DNA from: CAVVSD01 sp963750895
Lineage (GTDB): Bacteria > Actinomycetota > Thermoleophilia > Solirubrobacterales > Solirubrobacteraceae
Assembly (NCBI GenBank): GCA_963750895.1
Contig: CAVVSD010000006.1
Location: 620,001-684,000, forward strand
DNA: 64,000 nt
Direction of reading: 5' to 3'
The notes beneath the pieces were generated by a model, which was given only the letters and a program-made list of their open reading frames with translations, did no database searches and was not told where the DNA came from. The translations under genes were made by a program, and so were the position numbers. Positions 7,934 to 16,270 of this stretch are shown in pieces; within the stretch, counting starts at the first letter, position 1; each line of letters begins with the position of its first letter.

Positions 7934-10162
7934 TCAGGCCGTCAGCGCCGCGGCCACCGCCGCCTGGCCGTACGCGATCCCGCCGTCGTTCGCCGGGAGG
8001 CGCTGCGGGACCAGGACGGTGTGGCCGAGCGCCTCCAGGCGCTCCGCCGACCAGGTCAGCAGCAGGCGGTTCTGGAACACGCCGCCCGACAGCACGACGT
8101 GCTCGGTGCCCGCCGCCGCGCACGCCGCCACGGTCCACTCCGCGACCGCGCGGTGGAAGCGCGCCGACACGACCGGGACCGGGACGCCGGCGCAGGCGTC
8201 GGCGGCCACGGCCGCGACCAGCTCGTCCGGGTCCGCCGGGTACGACCCGGGCTCCGCGACGTCCGCGAGCGCCTCCAGCTCGATCGCCGCCTGGCCCTCG
8301 TAGGTCACGACCGGCCGGACCCCGCACAGCGCCGCGACGGCGTCGAACAGACGCCCCATGCTCGTCGTCTCCGGCGCCGCGAACCCGCTCAGCGCCATGC
8401 GCGCGACCGCGTCCCAGCGGTCGGCGGCGACGTGGTCGCGCAGCGCGACCGGGATCGCCGGGATCTCGCCGCGCACCGCGACGAGCCACGCGCACGCCAT
8501 CCGCCACGGCTCGCGCACCGCCCGGTCGCCGCCGGGCAGCCGGACCGCGGGGAGGTGGGCGATCCGCTCGAACGAGCGCAGATCGCCGAGCAGGATCTCG
8601 CCGCCCCAGGCCGTCCCGTCGGTGCCGTGGCCGGTGCCGTCGTAGATCGCGCCGACCGCGGGCGCGGTGACGCCGTGCTCGGCCAGGCACGCCGCGAGGT
8701 GCGCGTGGTGGTGCTGCACGCCGACGAGCTCCACGCCGTCGCGCTCCAGCGCGTAGGACGTCGACAGGTACTGCGGGTGCAGGTCGTGCGCGACGATCTC
8801 CGGCCGCACGTCGAAGAGCTCCTCGAAGTGCGCGATCCCCTCGCGGAAGGACGCGAGCGTCTCCGCGTTGCGCAGGTCGCCGATGTGGTGGCCGACCCAC
8901 GCGCGCCGCCCACGGGCCAGGCAGAACGTGCTCTTCAGCTCCGCCCCGCAGGCGAGCACCGGCCGCGCGCACGCCACCGGCAGCCCGACCGCCGCCGGCA
9001 CGAGCCCGCGCGAGCGGCGCAGCACGGTCGGCCGCCCGCGCACGACGCGCGCGACCGAGTCGTCGACGCGGGTCTCGATCGGGCGATCGTGCAGCAGGAA
9101 GAGGTCGGCGATCCCGGCGAGCCGCTCCAGCGCGTCGTCGTCGCGGAACGCGATCGGCTCGTCGCTGACGTTGCCGCTCGTCATCACGAGCGCCACGCCG
9201 GCGTCGCCGAGCAGCAGGTGGTGCAGCGGCGCGTACGGGAGCATCACGCCGAGCTCCGCCATGCTCGGCGCGACCGCGTCGGCGACCGCCGAGCCGGCGG
9301 CCCGCGGCGCCAGCACGATCGGCCGCGCCGGGGACGTCAGCAGCGTCACGTCCTCCTCGCCGAGCGACACGAGCGCACGCGCCGCCGCCACGTCCGCCGC
9401 CATGAGCGCGAACGGCCGGTCCTCGCGATGCTTGCGGGCGCGCAGCCGCGCCACCGCCGCGTCGTCGTCGGCACGACACGCGAGATGGACGCCGCCGATC
9501 CCCTTCACGGCGACGATCGCACCCGCGAGCAGCGCACGCGCGGCGCGCTCGACGTCGTCGCGGCCGGCGGGCGCGTCGCCGACCAGCCGCACCCGCGGGC
9601 CGCAGGCGGGGCACGCGTTGGGCTGCGCGTGGAAGCGACGGTCGGACGGGTCGTCGTACTCCGCCCGGCACGCCGGGCACATCGCGAACCCGGCCATCGT
9701 CGTCAGGGGCCGGTCGTAGGGGACGCCGCGCACGATCGTGAACCGCGGGCCGCAGTTCGTGCAGTTGACGAACGGGTACCGGAAGCGCCGGTCGCCCGGA
9801 TCGCGCAGCTCCGAGAGGCAGTCCGGGCACGTCGCGGCGTCCGCCGTCACCAGCGCCGACGGCGCCCCGCCGGCGGACCCGGCGATCGCGAAGCCCGCGT
9901 CGCCGCGCGGGTCGACGTCGACAGCCCGCACCGCCTCGACGACCGCGAGCGGCGGCGCCTCGTCGCGCAACGCGGCCAGGAACCGGTCCACCGCGTCCGC
10001 GCTGCCCTCCGCCTCGATCTCGACGCCGCGTGCGTCGTTGCGGACGAACCCGGCGAGCCCGCGTGCGGCGGCGATCCGGTGCACGAACGGGCGGAACCCG
10101 ACGCCCTGCACGACGCCCTCGACCCGGACCTGCACACGGCGTGTGGCCGTGTGCACGCTCAT
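7934..10162 (-). CDS. hypF: Carbamoyltransferase HypF
   Basis: 742 residues, normal for HypF, the enzyme that makes the thiocarbamoyl donor for the CN ligands of the NiFe centre. Domains in order: acylphosphatase (VQGVGFRPFVHRIA, residues ~18-31), two zinc-finger pairs (CPDC...CTNC and CPAC...CPAC), a YrdC-like nucleotide-binding domain (KGIGGVHLACRADD), and a Kae1-like domain with HHHAHLAACLAEHG and a DGTGHGTDGTAWGGE segment. Start ATG 10162 overlaps the stop of the small membrane-protein gene by 4 nt. It is the last gene of the hydrogenase operon. Confidence 0.97.
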   Translation of the reverse strand: MSVHTATRRVQVRVEGVVQGVGFRPFVHRIAAARGLAGFVRNDARGVEIEAEGSADAVDRFLAALRDEAPPLAVVEAVRAVDVDPRGDAGFAIAGSAGGAPSALVTADAATCPDCLSELRDPGDRRFRYPFVNCTNCGPRFTIVRGVPYDRPLTTMAGFAMCPACRAEYDDPSDRRFHAQPNACPACGPRVRLVGDAPAGRDDVERAARALLAGAIVAVKGIGGVHLACRADDDAAVARLRARKHREDRPFALMAADVAAARALVSLGEEDVTLLTSPARPIVLAPRAAGSAVADAVAPSMAELGVMLPYAPLHHLLLGDAGVALVMTSGNVSDEPIAFRDDDALERLAGIADLFLLHDRPIETRVDDSVARVVRGRPTVLRRSRGLVPAAVGLPVACARPVLACGAELKSTFCLARGRRAWVGHHIGDLRNAETLASFREGIAHFEELFDVRPEIVAHDLHPQYLSTSYALERDGVELVGVQHHHAHLAACLAEHGVTAPAVGAIYDGTGHGTDGTAWGGEILLGDLRSFERIAHLPAVRLPGGDRAVREPWRMACAWLVAVRGEIPAIPVALRDHVAADRWDAVARMALSGFAAPETTSMGRLFDAVAALCGVRPVVTYEGQAAIELEALADVAEPGSYPADPDELVAAVAADACAGVPVPVVSARFHRAVAEWTVAACAAAGTEHVVLSGGVFQNRLLLTWSAERLEALGHTVLVPQRLPANDGGIAYGQAAVAAALTA

Positions 10163-10593
10163 CGCCGAGGCCGGCTGCGCGTCTCGGACAGGACCAGGCC
10201 GTACAGCGCGTGGTCGGCGGCCAGCGCCACCCGCTCGGCCGGGCGCGGCTCCTTCGCATGCGGGAGCCCCAGCACCGGGGCGATCCCGAGCTCGAAGCCG
10301 GCCCAGAGGCCCAGCCCGTACAACGGGCCGGCCCACGGCATCCGCCGCAGCGCCCCGGGCAGCATCCCGAAGAGCGCGCCGCCCTGCGCGCCGTACGCCC
10401 AGTGCGCGAGCTCGATCGCCGCCCGGCGCCGGTCGGGCGGGACATGCTCCAGCAGACCGCCGCGCTCGGCGATCGCCTGCGGCGGCGGCTCCTGGACGAG
10501 TCCGAGGCTCACCGTCAGCGCCCGCATCCCCGTCATGGCCGCGGCGGCGATCGTGCCGCGCAGCGCCGAATGCAGCACCTCGCCGCCGTTCAC
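10159..10593 (-). CDS. Small membrane protein of the hydrogenase operon
   Basis: 144 residues from a GTG start at 10593 (VNGGEVLHSALRGTIAAAAMTGMRAL). It contains glycine/alanine-rich hydrophobic stretches (TIAAAAMTGMRAL, WAYGAQGGALFGMLPGAL, LYGLGLWAGFELGIAPVLGL) that suggest about three membrane-associated helices. It resembles uncharacterised membrane proteins that carry a conserved HALYGLVL C-terminal segment. It is translationally coupled at both ends: 4 nt overlap with the SIS gene upstream and ATGA overlap with hypF downstream. The coupling argues for a role in hydrogenase maturation or membrane attachment, but no function is known. Confidence 0.7.
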   Translation of the reverse strand: MNGGEVLHSALRGTIAAAAMTGMRALTVSLGLVQEPPPQAIAERGGLLEHVPPDRRRAAIELAHWAYGAQGGALFGMLPGALRRMPWAGPLYGLGLWAGFELGIAPVLGLPHAKEPRPAERVALAADHALYGLVLSETRSRPRR

Positions 10594-11745
10594 GGTCCCT
10601 CCATGAGCCCGCGCAGCACGTGCCACGCGCTCGCCTGGGCCTCCTGGATGCGAGGGATGTGCTCCGAGCGCGTGACGACGACGTGGTCGGCCAGCTCCTC
10701 CGAGAGGATGCGGCCTCCGTCGTAGCCGACGAAGGCGATCGTCACGAGCCCGTCCCGGCGCGCCTGCGCAAGCGCGGCGAGCACGTTCTCCGAGCCGCCG
10801 CTGGTGGAGAAGGCCAGGAGCGCGTCGCCGGGCCGCCCGTACGCGATCACCTGCCGCGCGAACATCGAGCCGACGCCGACGTCGTTGGCGACCGCGGTGA
10901 GGATCGACGGGTCCTCGGCCAGATCGATCGCCGGCCGCGGCGGCAGCGGCGGGGGAGGGCGTCGCAGGTCGGCGACCGCGTCCATCGCGTCCGTGGCCGA
11001 GCCGCCGTTGCCGAGCGCGAGCACGTGGCCGCCGCCGTCGACGCACGCCCGCAACGACCGCGCCGCCGCCTCGAGCACCTCGCGACCCTCGCCGAGCGTC
11101 GCGGCCCGCAGCGCCGCGGCCTCGCCGGCCTTCGCCAGCACGGACCCCGCGACGTCCGCGAGGACCGCGTCGAGGTCGTGCTCGGACTCGCTGAGGAACG
11201 GATAGAGGAACGAGGAGGCGCCGGTGTCGTGCCGCGGGCCCTCGTCGCGGCCGGCGAGCAGCCCGCGGTGCTCGAAGAAGACGTGCACGAGCTCCCACAG
11301 CACGTGGTAGGCGGTCTCGACCTGCTCCTGCGCGATGAACGGGTCCTCGGTCGGCACGCGCAGCTCGTGCTCGGCGCCCACCGCGGCGAAGGCGATCGTC
11401 AGCGCGCCCGGCGGCGCGCGCCGCGCGGACCGCCGCCTCGACCTCCGCGCCCGATCCGAACGCCATCGCGATGTCGTCGGGGCCGACGAGCAGCGCAGCG
11501 TCCGCACACGGCACGCCGAGCGCCGGGAGCGCGCGCTTGCCGACGATGACGGGATGGACGAACTCGACGGCGACGTGGCGCACGTCGCTGAGGTCCGCCG
11601 GCGAGGACCCGAACGCGACGAGCCGCCCGCCGCGCGCGAAGCGCTCCGCCATCCCGTGGCAGAACCGCGCGAGACCCTCGTGCTCGGCGGCGAAGAAGCG
11701 CTCGCCGCAGGCGACGCGCTCGTCGATCGCCTCGGCGGCGCGCAT
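10590..11745 (-). CDS. Double SIS-domain protein of the hydrogenase operon (frameshifted)
   Basis: Two reading frames together make one protein of about 385 residues starting at ATG 11745 (MRAAEAIDERVACGERF). The N-terminal SIS-like half (GGRLVAFGSSPADLSD) is in one frame. The rest (ALTIAFAAVGAEHEL onward, with a second SIS motif GGGHVLALGNGGSATDAMDA and FSTSGGSENVLAAL) is in the next. The break coincides with a CCC run at 11407-11409, where one base too many restores continuity. The second half resembles GmhA/phosphoheptose isomerases. SIS proteins of this type have been seen within actinobacterial hydrogenase operons, so the location is meaningful although the substrate is unknown. Starts one base into the hypB stop (TGATG). 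Confidence 0.8.
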
Positions 11746-12428
11746 CAGGCGGGCGCCGCCGCCCGGTCCGGCAGCCGCGCGAGCCAGTCGCGCAGCGCGT
11801 CGACGCCCTCGCCCGTCCGCGCGCTCATGCGCATGCGGTCGACGCCCGGGTGCACCGCGTCGAGGAAGCCGTCGAAGCGCTCCATCGAGAAGTCGACGTG
11901 CTCGAGCAGGTCGATCTTGTTCACGACCACGAGCTCGCAGGTGCGGAACATGAGCGGGTACTTGCCCGGCTTGTCGTCGCCCTCGGCGACGGACGCGACC
12001 ATGATCCGGGCGTCCTCGCCGATGTGGAACTCGGCGGGGCAGACGAGGTTGCCGACGTTCTCGACGATGAGCAGGTCGATCTCGTCCAGCGGCACGGACG
12101 GCAGGGCGGAGCGGACCATGTTCGCGTCGAGATGACACTCGCCGCCGAAGCCGCTGCCCGTGTTGAGCTGGGTCACGGGCACGTGCAGGTGCGCGAGCCG
12201 GTCGGCGTCCAGCGACCCCTGCACGTCGCCCTCCAGCACGCCGACGCGCAGGTCGCCGATGCCGTCGCGCAGGATGCGCTCGAGGATCGTCGTCTTGCCG
12301 GCACCCGGTGCGCTCATGACGTTCACGACCGTCACGCCGTGGCGGTCGAAGTCGTCGCGGTTGGCCCGCGCGATCGTGTTGTTGGCGTCGAGCGCATCCT
12401 CGACGACCCGGACCCTCACGCGATGCAT
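11745..12428 (-). CDS. hypB: Hydrogenase nickel incorporation GTPase HypB
   Basis: 227 residues. The SIMIBI GTPase signatures are all present: P-loop SAPGAGKTT (~residue 39-47), the Switch/metal region QLNTGSGFGGECHLD with the Cys-His pair, ENVGNLVCPAEF, and the NKIDLL base-recognition motif. The enzyme delivers nickel to the apo large subunit with HypA, using GTP hydrolysis. It lacks the N-terminal CxxCGC high-affinity nickel site and any histidine-rich stretch, so it is the short HypB type without a nickel store. Start ATG 12428 overlaps the 3' end of hypA by 13 nt. Confidence 0.97.
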   Translation of the reverse strand: MHRVRVRVVEDALDANNTIARANRDDFDRHGVTVVNVMSAPGAGKTTILERILRDGIGDLRVGVLEGDVQGSLDADRLAHLHVPVTQLNTGSGFGGECHLDANMVRSALPSVPLDEIDLLIVENVGNLVCPAEFHIGEDARIMVASVAEGDDKPGKYPLMFRTCELVVVNKIDLLEHVDFSMERFDGFLDAVHPGVDRMRMSARTGEGVDALRDWLARLPDRAAAPA

Positions 12429-12769
12429 GACGCCTCCTCGGACACCTCGATCGACTCCACCTCGAGCTCCTCTCCCGTGAGCACCTCGACATCGGTGCTC
12501 GAGCACGCGGCGCAGCGGAACACGGGGAGGTCGATCTCGAACTCGTGCTCGCACGCGCCGCAGCGCAGCCGCGCGGGCACGACCTGCTGCTCCAGCCGCG
12601 CGCCCTCGCACGGCGTCTCGCGCGAGAGGATCCCGAACGCGAACTCCAGCGAGTCGGGCACGACCTGCCGGAGGCGCCCGCAGCGCACCGTCACGACCGT
12701 CACGCGCCGCCCGGCGGCGTGGCGCACGGCGGTGTCGACGACGGCGGACGCGATCGAGAACTCGTGCAT
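12416..12769 (-). CDS. hypA: Hydrogenase maturation nickel metallochaperone HypA
   Basis: 117 residues. The protein opens MHEFSIASAVVDTAVRHA, with the MHE nickel-binding terminus (His2, Glu3). A structural zinc site is formed by two CxxC pairs (CGAC and CAAC, about residues 69-92). HypA binds Ni and hands it to the large subunit with HypB. A short acidic C-terminal tail (TGEELEVESIEVSEE) follows the zinc site. The ATG at 12769 overlaps the stop of the protease gene by one base (TGATG), consistent with translational coupling along the operon. Confidence 0.96.
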   Translation of the reverse strand: MHEFSIASAVVDTAVRHAAGRRVTVVTVRCGRLRQVVPDSLEFAFGILSRETPCEGARLEQQVVPARLRCGACEHEFEIDLPVFRCAACSSTDVEVLTGEELEVESIEVSEEASCIA

Positions 12770-13272
12770 CAGGCCTGGTAGGCGGCGTCGCCGCGCAGCT
12801 CCTGGAGCGTCTCGCGGACGAGCCCGATCGCCCGGTCCACGGCGGCCTCGACCGGCGGCGTCAGGCCGAGCCCGACGTCGTCGACCTCGCCCGGCTCGCA
12901 CCCGATGACCACGACCTTGCCGGAGAACCCGCCGATCGCGCTGACGAACCGCAGCACCGTCGCCGGGTCCATCCCGTGCGGGTTGATGACCTCGCCGTCG
13001 GCGATCTCCGCCTCGAACTCCGCCATGTCGGGCTCGACGATGTAGAGCGTCCCCGGCTCGCCGCCCTGCCGCGACGCGTCGAGCAGCACGAGCGCGTCGT
13101 AGCCGCGCATGAGCTCGTACGCGAGGTCCAGCCCGCCGGTCCCGAAGTCCATGACCGTGACGCCCTCGGGCACGCCTCGGGCCTCGAGGCGCCGCGCGCA
13201 CTCGCCGCCGAACGCGTCGTCCTGCAGCCAGGCGTTGCCGACGCCGGCGACGAGGATCTGCTTCTGGAACAT
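12769..13272 (-). CDS. [NiFe]-hydrogenase maturation endopeptidase (HyaD/HybD family)
   Basis: 167 residues. The N-terminus ILVAGVGNAWLQDDAFGGECARRL has the GxGN...DDxxG signature of HybD-type peptidases. The second metal-site region is present (FGTGGLDLAYELMRGYDALVLLDA). The C-terminal active-site region is IGCEPGEVDDVGLGLTPPVEAAVDRAI. After nickel insertion such proteases cleave the large-subunit tail behind the DPCxxCxxH motif; here the predicted tail is 21 residues long. It lies between the hydrogenase-associated gene and hypA, with 1-nt stop-start overlaps on both sides. Confidence 0.95.
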   Translation of the reverse strand: MFQKQILVAGVGNAWLQDDAFGGECARRLEARGVPEGVTVMDFGTGGLDLAYELMRGYDALVLLDASRQGGEPGTLYIVEPDMAEFEAEIADGEVINPHGMDPATVLRFVSAIGGFSGKVVVIGCEPGEVDDVGLGLTPPVEAAVDRAIGLVRETLQELRGDAAYQA

Positions 13273-14342
13273 CAGGCCTCGACCTCGCTTGGCTTGAAGT
13301 ACAGGTACCGGCCGATGTCGCGCATGATGTCCTGGCCGGGGTCGTCGTCGACGGTCACGCACAGGTGGACCTGGTCGTCGTAGTCGACGTAGATGCGCTC
13401 GATGGTCGCGCTGCGTCCCTCGAGCAGGTGGTCCTGGGCGTTGCGGTTGCGCTCCGGCCGCAGGACGACGTGCCCGCCGCGCGCGAACCGCCGCCCGTCG
13501 ACCTCGATCACCTGCTCGCCGCGGACCTCGGCGTCGGACTCGGCAGCCGGATCGGTCACCGTGACGCGCCCGTGCAGCGCCATGATGTCCTCGGGCGTGG
13601 CGCTCACCGCGCGCTCGATCATCGTCCGCACGGCCGGGTCGGCCTCGGCGATCTGGTCGCGCTCGTCGTCGCTGAGCGCGAGCACGTGCAGGAGCAGCGC
13701 CTCCTCGATCTCGGTCGAGTCGAACAGGCTGCCGCGGCTCTCCGGGGCGAGCTGCGGGTGGTCGGGCAGCATGATCGCCGCGCCGAGCACCGCGTCGTCC
13801 TCGGGGCTGGCGAGGACGGGGAAGATGTTGACGTTCGCGCACGTCATGACGGCGGTCGCGACGTCCTCCTCCGGGCTGATCGGGGAGGCGAAGCGCCCGC
13901 CGGCCGCGCAGCGCACGACGACGTGCGTCGAGAGCAGCGAGGACGCCATCGCGGTCGTCCGGTCGAGCCCGTCGGCGACCTCCGTCGTGTTCTCCACCGC
14001 CACGGTCACGCGGTGCAGGCCGCCGAAGTCCTCGGTCGCCAGCCAGGCGTGGGCGGACACGGGGCCGAACGCGACGTCGGTCTCGCACGGTCCGTCGAGG
14101 TCGATCCGGTGCGCCTTCCCGGCCACGAGGCAGTGCACGCTCGCCGTGAACCCCTCGGCCCCGATCGCGACGCACTGCAGCTTCACCCGCTCGTGCGTGT
14201 GCGGGCTGCCGGCGGCGTAGGCGGGCGGGTACACGATCCCGAACGGCGTCGGCGTCGCGTTCTTCGTCGCGCCCGGCGTGTAGGGGTAGAGCTGGTGGCC
14301 CTCCCAGAGCAGGGTGTCGACGAGCTCGTCGAGGTGGCTCAT
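13272..14342 (-). CDS. Conserved hydrogenase-operon protein of unknown function
   Basis: 356 residues from ATG 14342, overlapping the DUF6084 stop by 4 nt. It appears to be a soluble protein without a signal peptide. Visible segments are an N-terminal YTPGATKNATPTPFGIVYPP motif, a beta-rich centre (RVTVAVENTTEV), a cysteine-containing stretch VMTCANVNIFP, and a C-terminal beta domain ending DIGRYLYFKPSEVEA. Position and sequence match the large conserved hypothetical encoded beside the subunits in actinobacterial group 1h hydrogenase loci. I recognise it as hydrogenase-associated but know no activity. An assembly or cofactor-insertion role is an inference. Confidence 0.8.
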   Translation of the reverse strand: MSHLDELVDTLLWEGHQLYPYTPGATKNATPTPFGIVYPPAYAAGSPHTHERVKLQCVAIGAEGFTASVHCLVAGKAHRIDLDGPCETDVAFGPVSAHAWLATEDFGGLHRVTVAVENTTEVADGLDRTTAMASSLLSTHVVVRCAAGGRFASPISPEEDVATAVMTCANVNIFPVLASPEDDAVLGAAIMLPDHPQLAPESRGSLFDSTEIEEALLLHVLALSDDERDQIAEADPAVRTMIERAVSATPEDIMALHGRVTVTDPAAESDAEVRGEQVIEVDGRRFARGGHVVLRPERNRNAQDHLLEGRSATIERIYVDYDDQVHLCVTVDDDPGQDIMRDIGRYLYFKPSEVEA

Positions 14343-14986
14343 GGTCCGAGCAGCTCTCCGATCACGCTGTCGTAGCTGTGGTGACCGCGCGCGGCCTTGC
14401 GCGCGGCGAGCGCGTCGAGCGTCTCCGTGGTGACCCGCACCCAGCCGCCGCCGGGGTAGTACGCGGCCATGACCGCCTTCCAGTCCTCGACCGGCATCCG
14501 CCACCTGGCGGTGCAGCTCCACGGCACCTGCGCGACCTGCAGCCGGTCGCCCTCGCCGCTGTAGAGGACCATCCCGTTGAACAGGAACGAGAGCGGGACC
14601 TCGCCGCCCGACAGCGAGTAGAAGTACTTGCTCGCGGCGATCTCCATGTCGTACGTGCAGGACACGTCGATCGCGAAGGACGTCGCGCCGGTGAAGCCGG
14701 GGACGAGCGCGGACACGTGCGCCCAGCGGAAGACCTCCGTCGTCGACGCCCACCGCTCCGGGGGGCCGAACAGCTCGACGAGGCGCTCGTGGGTCTCGGC
14801 GTCGTAGGCCCTGCGCGCGGGATCGATCTGGATCTGGGTCGAGAGCGCGATCGTGTGGATCTCGCGCCCCGTCGGGTCGTCGACGTGCGCGTGGAAGCGC
14901 ATCGTCGGCGTCGCGGCGTGCGCGACCGGCTCGACGCCGAGGATCGAGAACTCGGGGTCGAGGCGGGGGAGGGCGTCGACGGTCAA
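14339..14986 (-). CDS. DUF6084 family hydrogenase-associated protein
   Basis: 215 residues. The start is inferred as TTG at 14986, forming a TTGA overlap with the stop of the upstream gene; no ATG lies near the family start (LTVDALPRLDPEFSILGVEPV). The sequence is that of the DUF6084 proteins that accompany actinobacterial uptake hydrogenases: HVDDPTGREIHTIALSTQIQID, WAHVSALVPGFTGATSFAIDV and a C-terminal YYPGGGWVRVTTETLDALAARK. No catalytic motif or membrane segment is evident. Its fixed place in the operon suggests involvement in assembling or maturing the hydrogenase. Confidence 0.87.
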   Translation of the reverse strand: MTVDALPRLDPEFSILGVEPVAHAATPTMRFHAHVDDPTGREIHTIALSTQIQIDPARRAYDAETHERLVELFGPPERWASTTEVFRWAHVSALVPGFTGATSFAIDVSCTYDMEIAASKYFYSLSGGEVPLSFLFNGMVLYSGEGDRLQVAQVPWSCTARWRMPVEDWKAVMAAYYPGGGWVRVTTETLDALAARKAARGHHSYDSVIGELLGP

Positions 14987-16270
14987 ACGAGTGCCTCGAA
15001 GTACTCGGCGACCGCTTCCTGGACGCCGCGCCCGCCGCTGATGCCCTCCCAGCGCTCCTTGACGAGGCCGACGAGCTTGTAGGCCTGGTCGACCGGGACG
15101 ATCGCGTACACGTGCCGCGGCGACGTGCGGTCGACGACGAGCGCCTCGGCGTCGGGCTCGAGCCGGTCGAGGATCGGGTTCGCGGCGCACAGCGAGTCCC
15201 ACGCGCCGAGGTCGAGCTCGGACTCCGTCGCGCCGGCCGGGCTCGGGTAGAGGGCGACCACCCGCCGCTCACGCTCGAGCGCATGAGGAACGTCAGGCCG
15301 ATCGGGATGCCGAACCCCGCCCACACCTCGTCGCTCAGGTCGAAGTCGTCGAGCACGAGCGTCCGGGAGCCGGGCGGGCGGAACTCGGGGTCGCCCGAGC
15401 GCGTCGACCAGCACGTCTCGCAGACGCAGATGATGCGCCGCTCCACGAGGTGCAGCAGGTGGCGATGGTTCTCGCCGATGCCGAGCGGACACAGCTCGCA
15501 CGTCGCCTTCGACGTGCGCGGCGGCAGCGCGACGCGCACCGGCCCGCCGTTGCGCAGGAGCGGCACCGGCTCGAGCTGCAGCGGGCCGCCGTCGGCGTCC
15601 CGGCCGGCGCGCGGCAGGTCGAAGCGTGCCCCGCAGTGCGCGCAGGCCAGCGTGCCGCCGAGCAGCATCGCGTCGGCCAGCGGCGAGGAGCAGCCCGCGC
15701 AGCGGTCGTGGTAGGCCAGCAGGGTCCCGGCGACGTTCGCGACGATGAGTCCCGCGTCCGTCCCCGTCACCGCCCCGCGTTGCAGGCCCTCCACGCCCGC
15801 GAGCTCGACCCACTCCGCGTCGGGCTCCGGCTTCGGGCGCCGGGGCGCCGACTCGACGACCCCCTCGACGTCGATCCCGAGGAGGTCCGGCGCGTGCTCC
15901 TGCAGGGCGGCCTCGATCGCGTGCTCCATCGTCGTCTGCGACGCCCCGCAGCCGCTGCACGACCCGCTGAGCCGCAGCTGCGCGACGCCGTCCTCGATGC
16001 CGAGCAGCTCGACGTTGCCGCCGTGGGACTCCATGTACGGCCGCACGCTGTCGAGCGCGTCGCCGACCCGCTCCTCCAGGCTGACGGGGTACAGGCCGTG
16101 GGCGAGCATCAGGCCGGCGACGACCTCGTCCGCGGCGAGCCGCGCGACGGTCTCCTCGTCGAGCGCCGCGAAGATCCGCTCGAGGCCTTCGCCGTAGAGC
16201 CCGACGAGCTCCGCGCCGAGCTCCTCCGCGTCGGGGGGAGCTCGTGCAGGCGCTCGGCCAGGTCGCCCAT
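14983..16270 (-). CDS. NifU-domain/Rieske/DUF5947 fusion protein of the hydrogenase operon (frameshifted)
   Basis: Starts at ATG 16270 (MGDLAERLHELPP), one base into the large-subunit stop. Frame breaks lie at the G6 run 16233-16238 and near the CCC at 15261-15263; one extra base in each restores one protein of about 429 residues. Order: N-terminal helical part (ELGAELVGLYGEGLERIF); NifU C-terminal domain with SGSCSGCGASQTTMEHAIEA (CxxC); a Rieske-like 2Fe-2S region (HDRCAGCSSPLADAM...ACAHCGARFD; motifs CxxC and CAHCG, with the Rieske pair ligands only partly canonical); and DUF5947 (CELCPLGIGENHRHLLHLV, VCETCW, YPSPAGATES). Usually the DUF5947 part is a separate gene; here I see no stop or start between. 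Likely an Fe-S protein for electron transfer or cluster delivery to the hydrogenase. Confidence 0.83.

Noticed and set aside
6570..10445. A 1291-codon open frame on the minus strand
   Set aside because: It runs through several unrelated genes: it is antisense to the VOC gene, contains the AbiEi/DUF559 protein, then is out of frame with hypF. High GC keeps shadow frames open.
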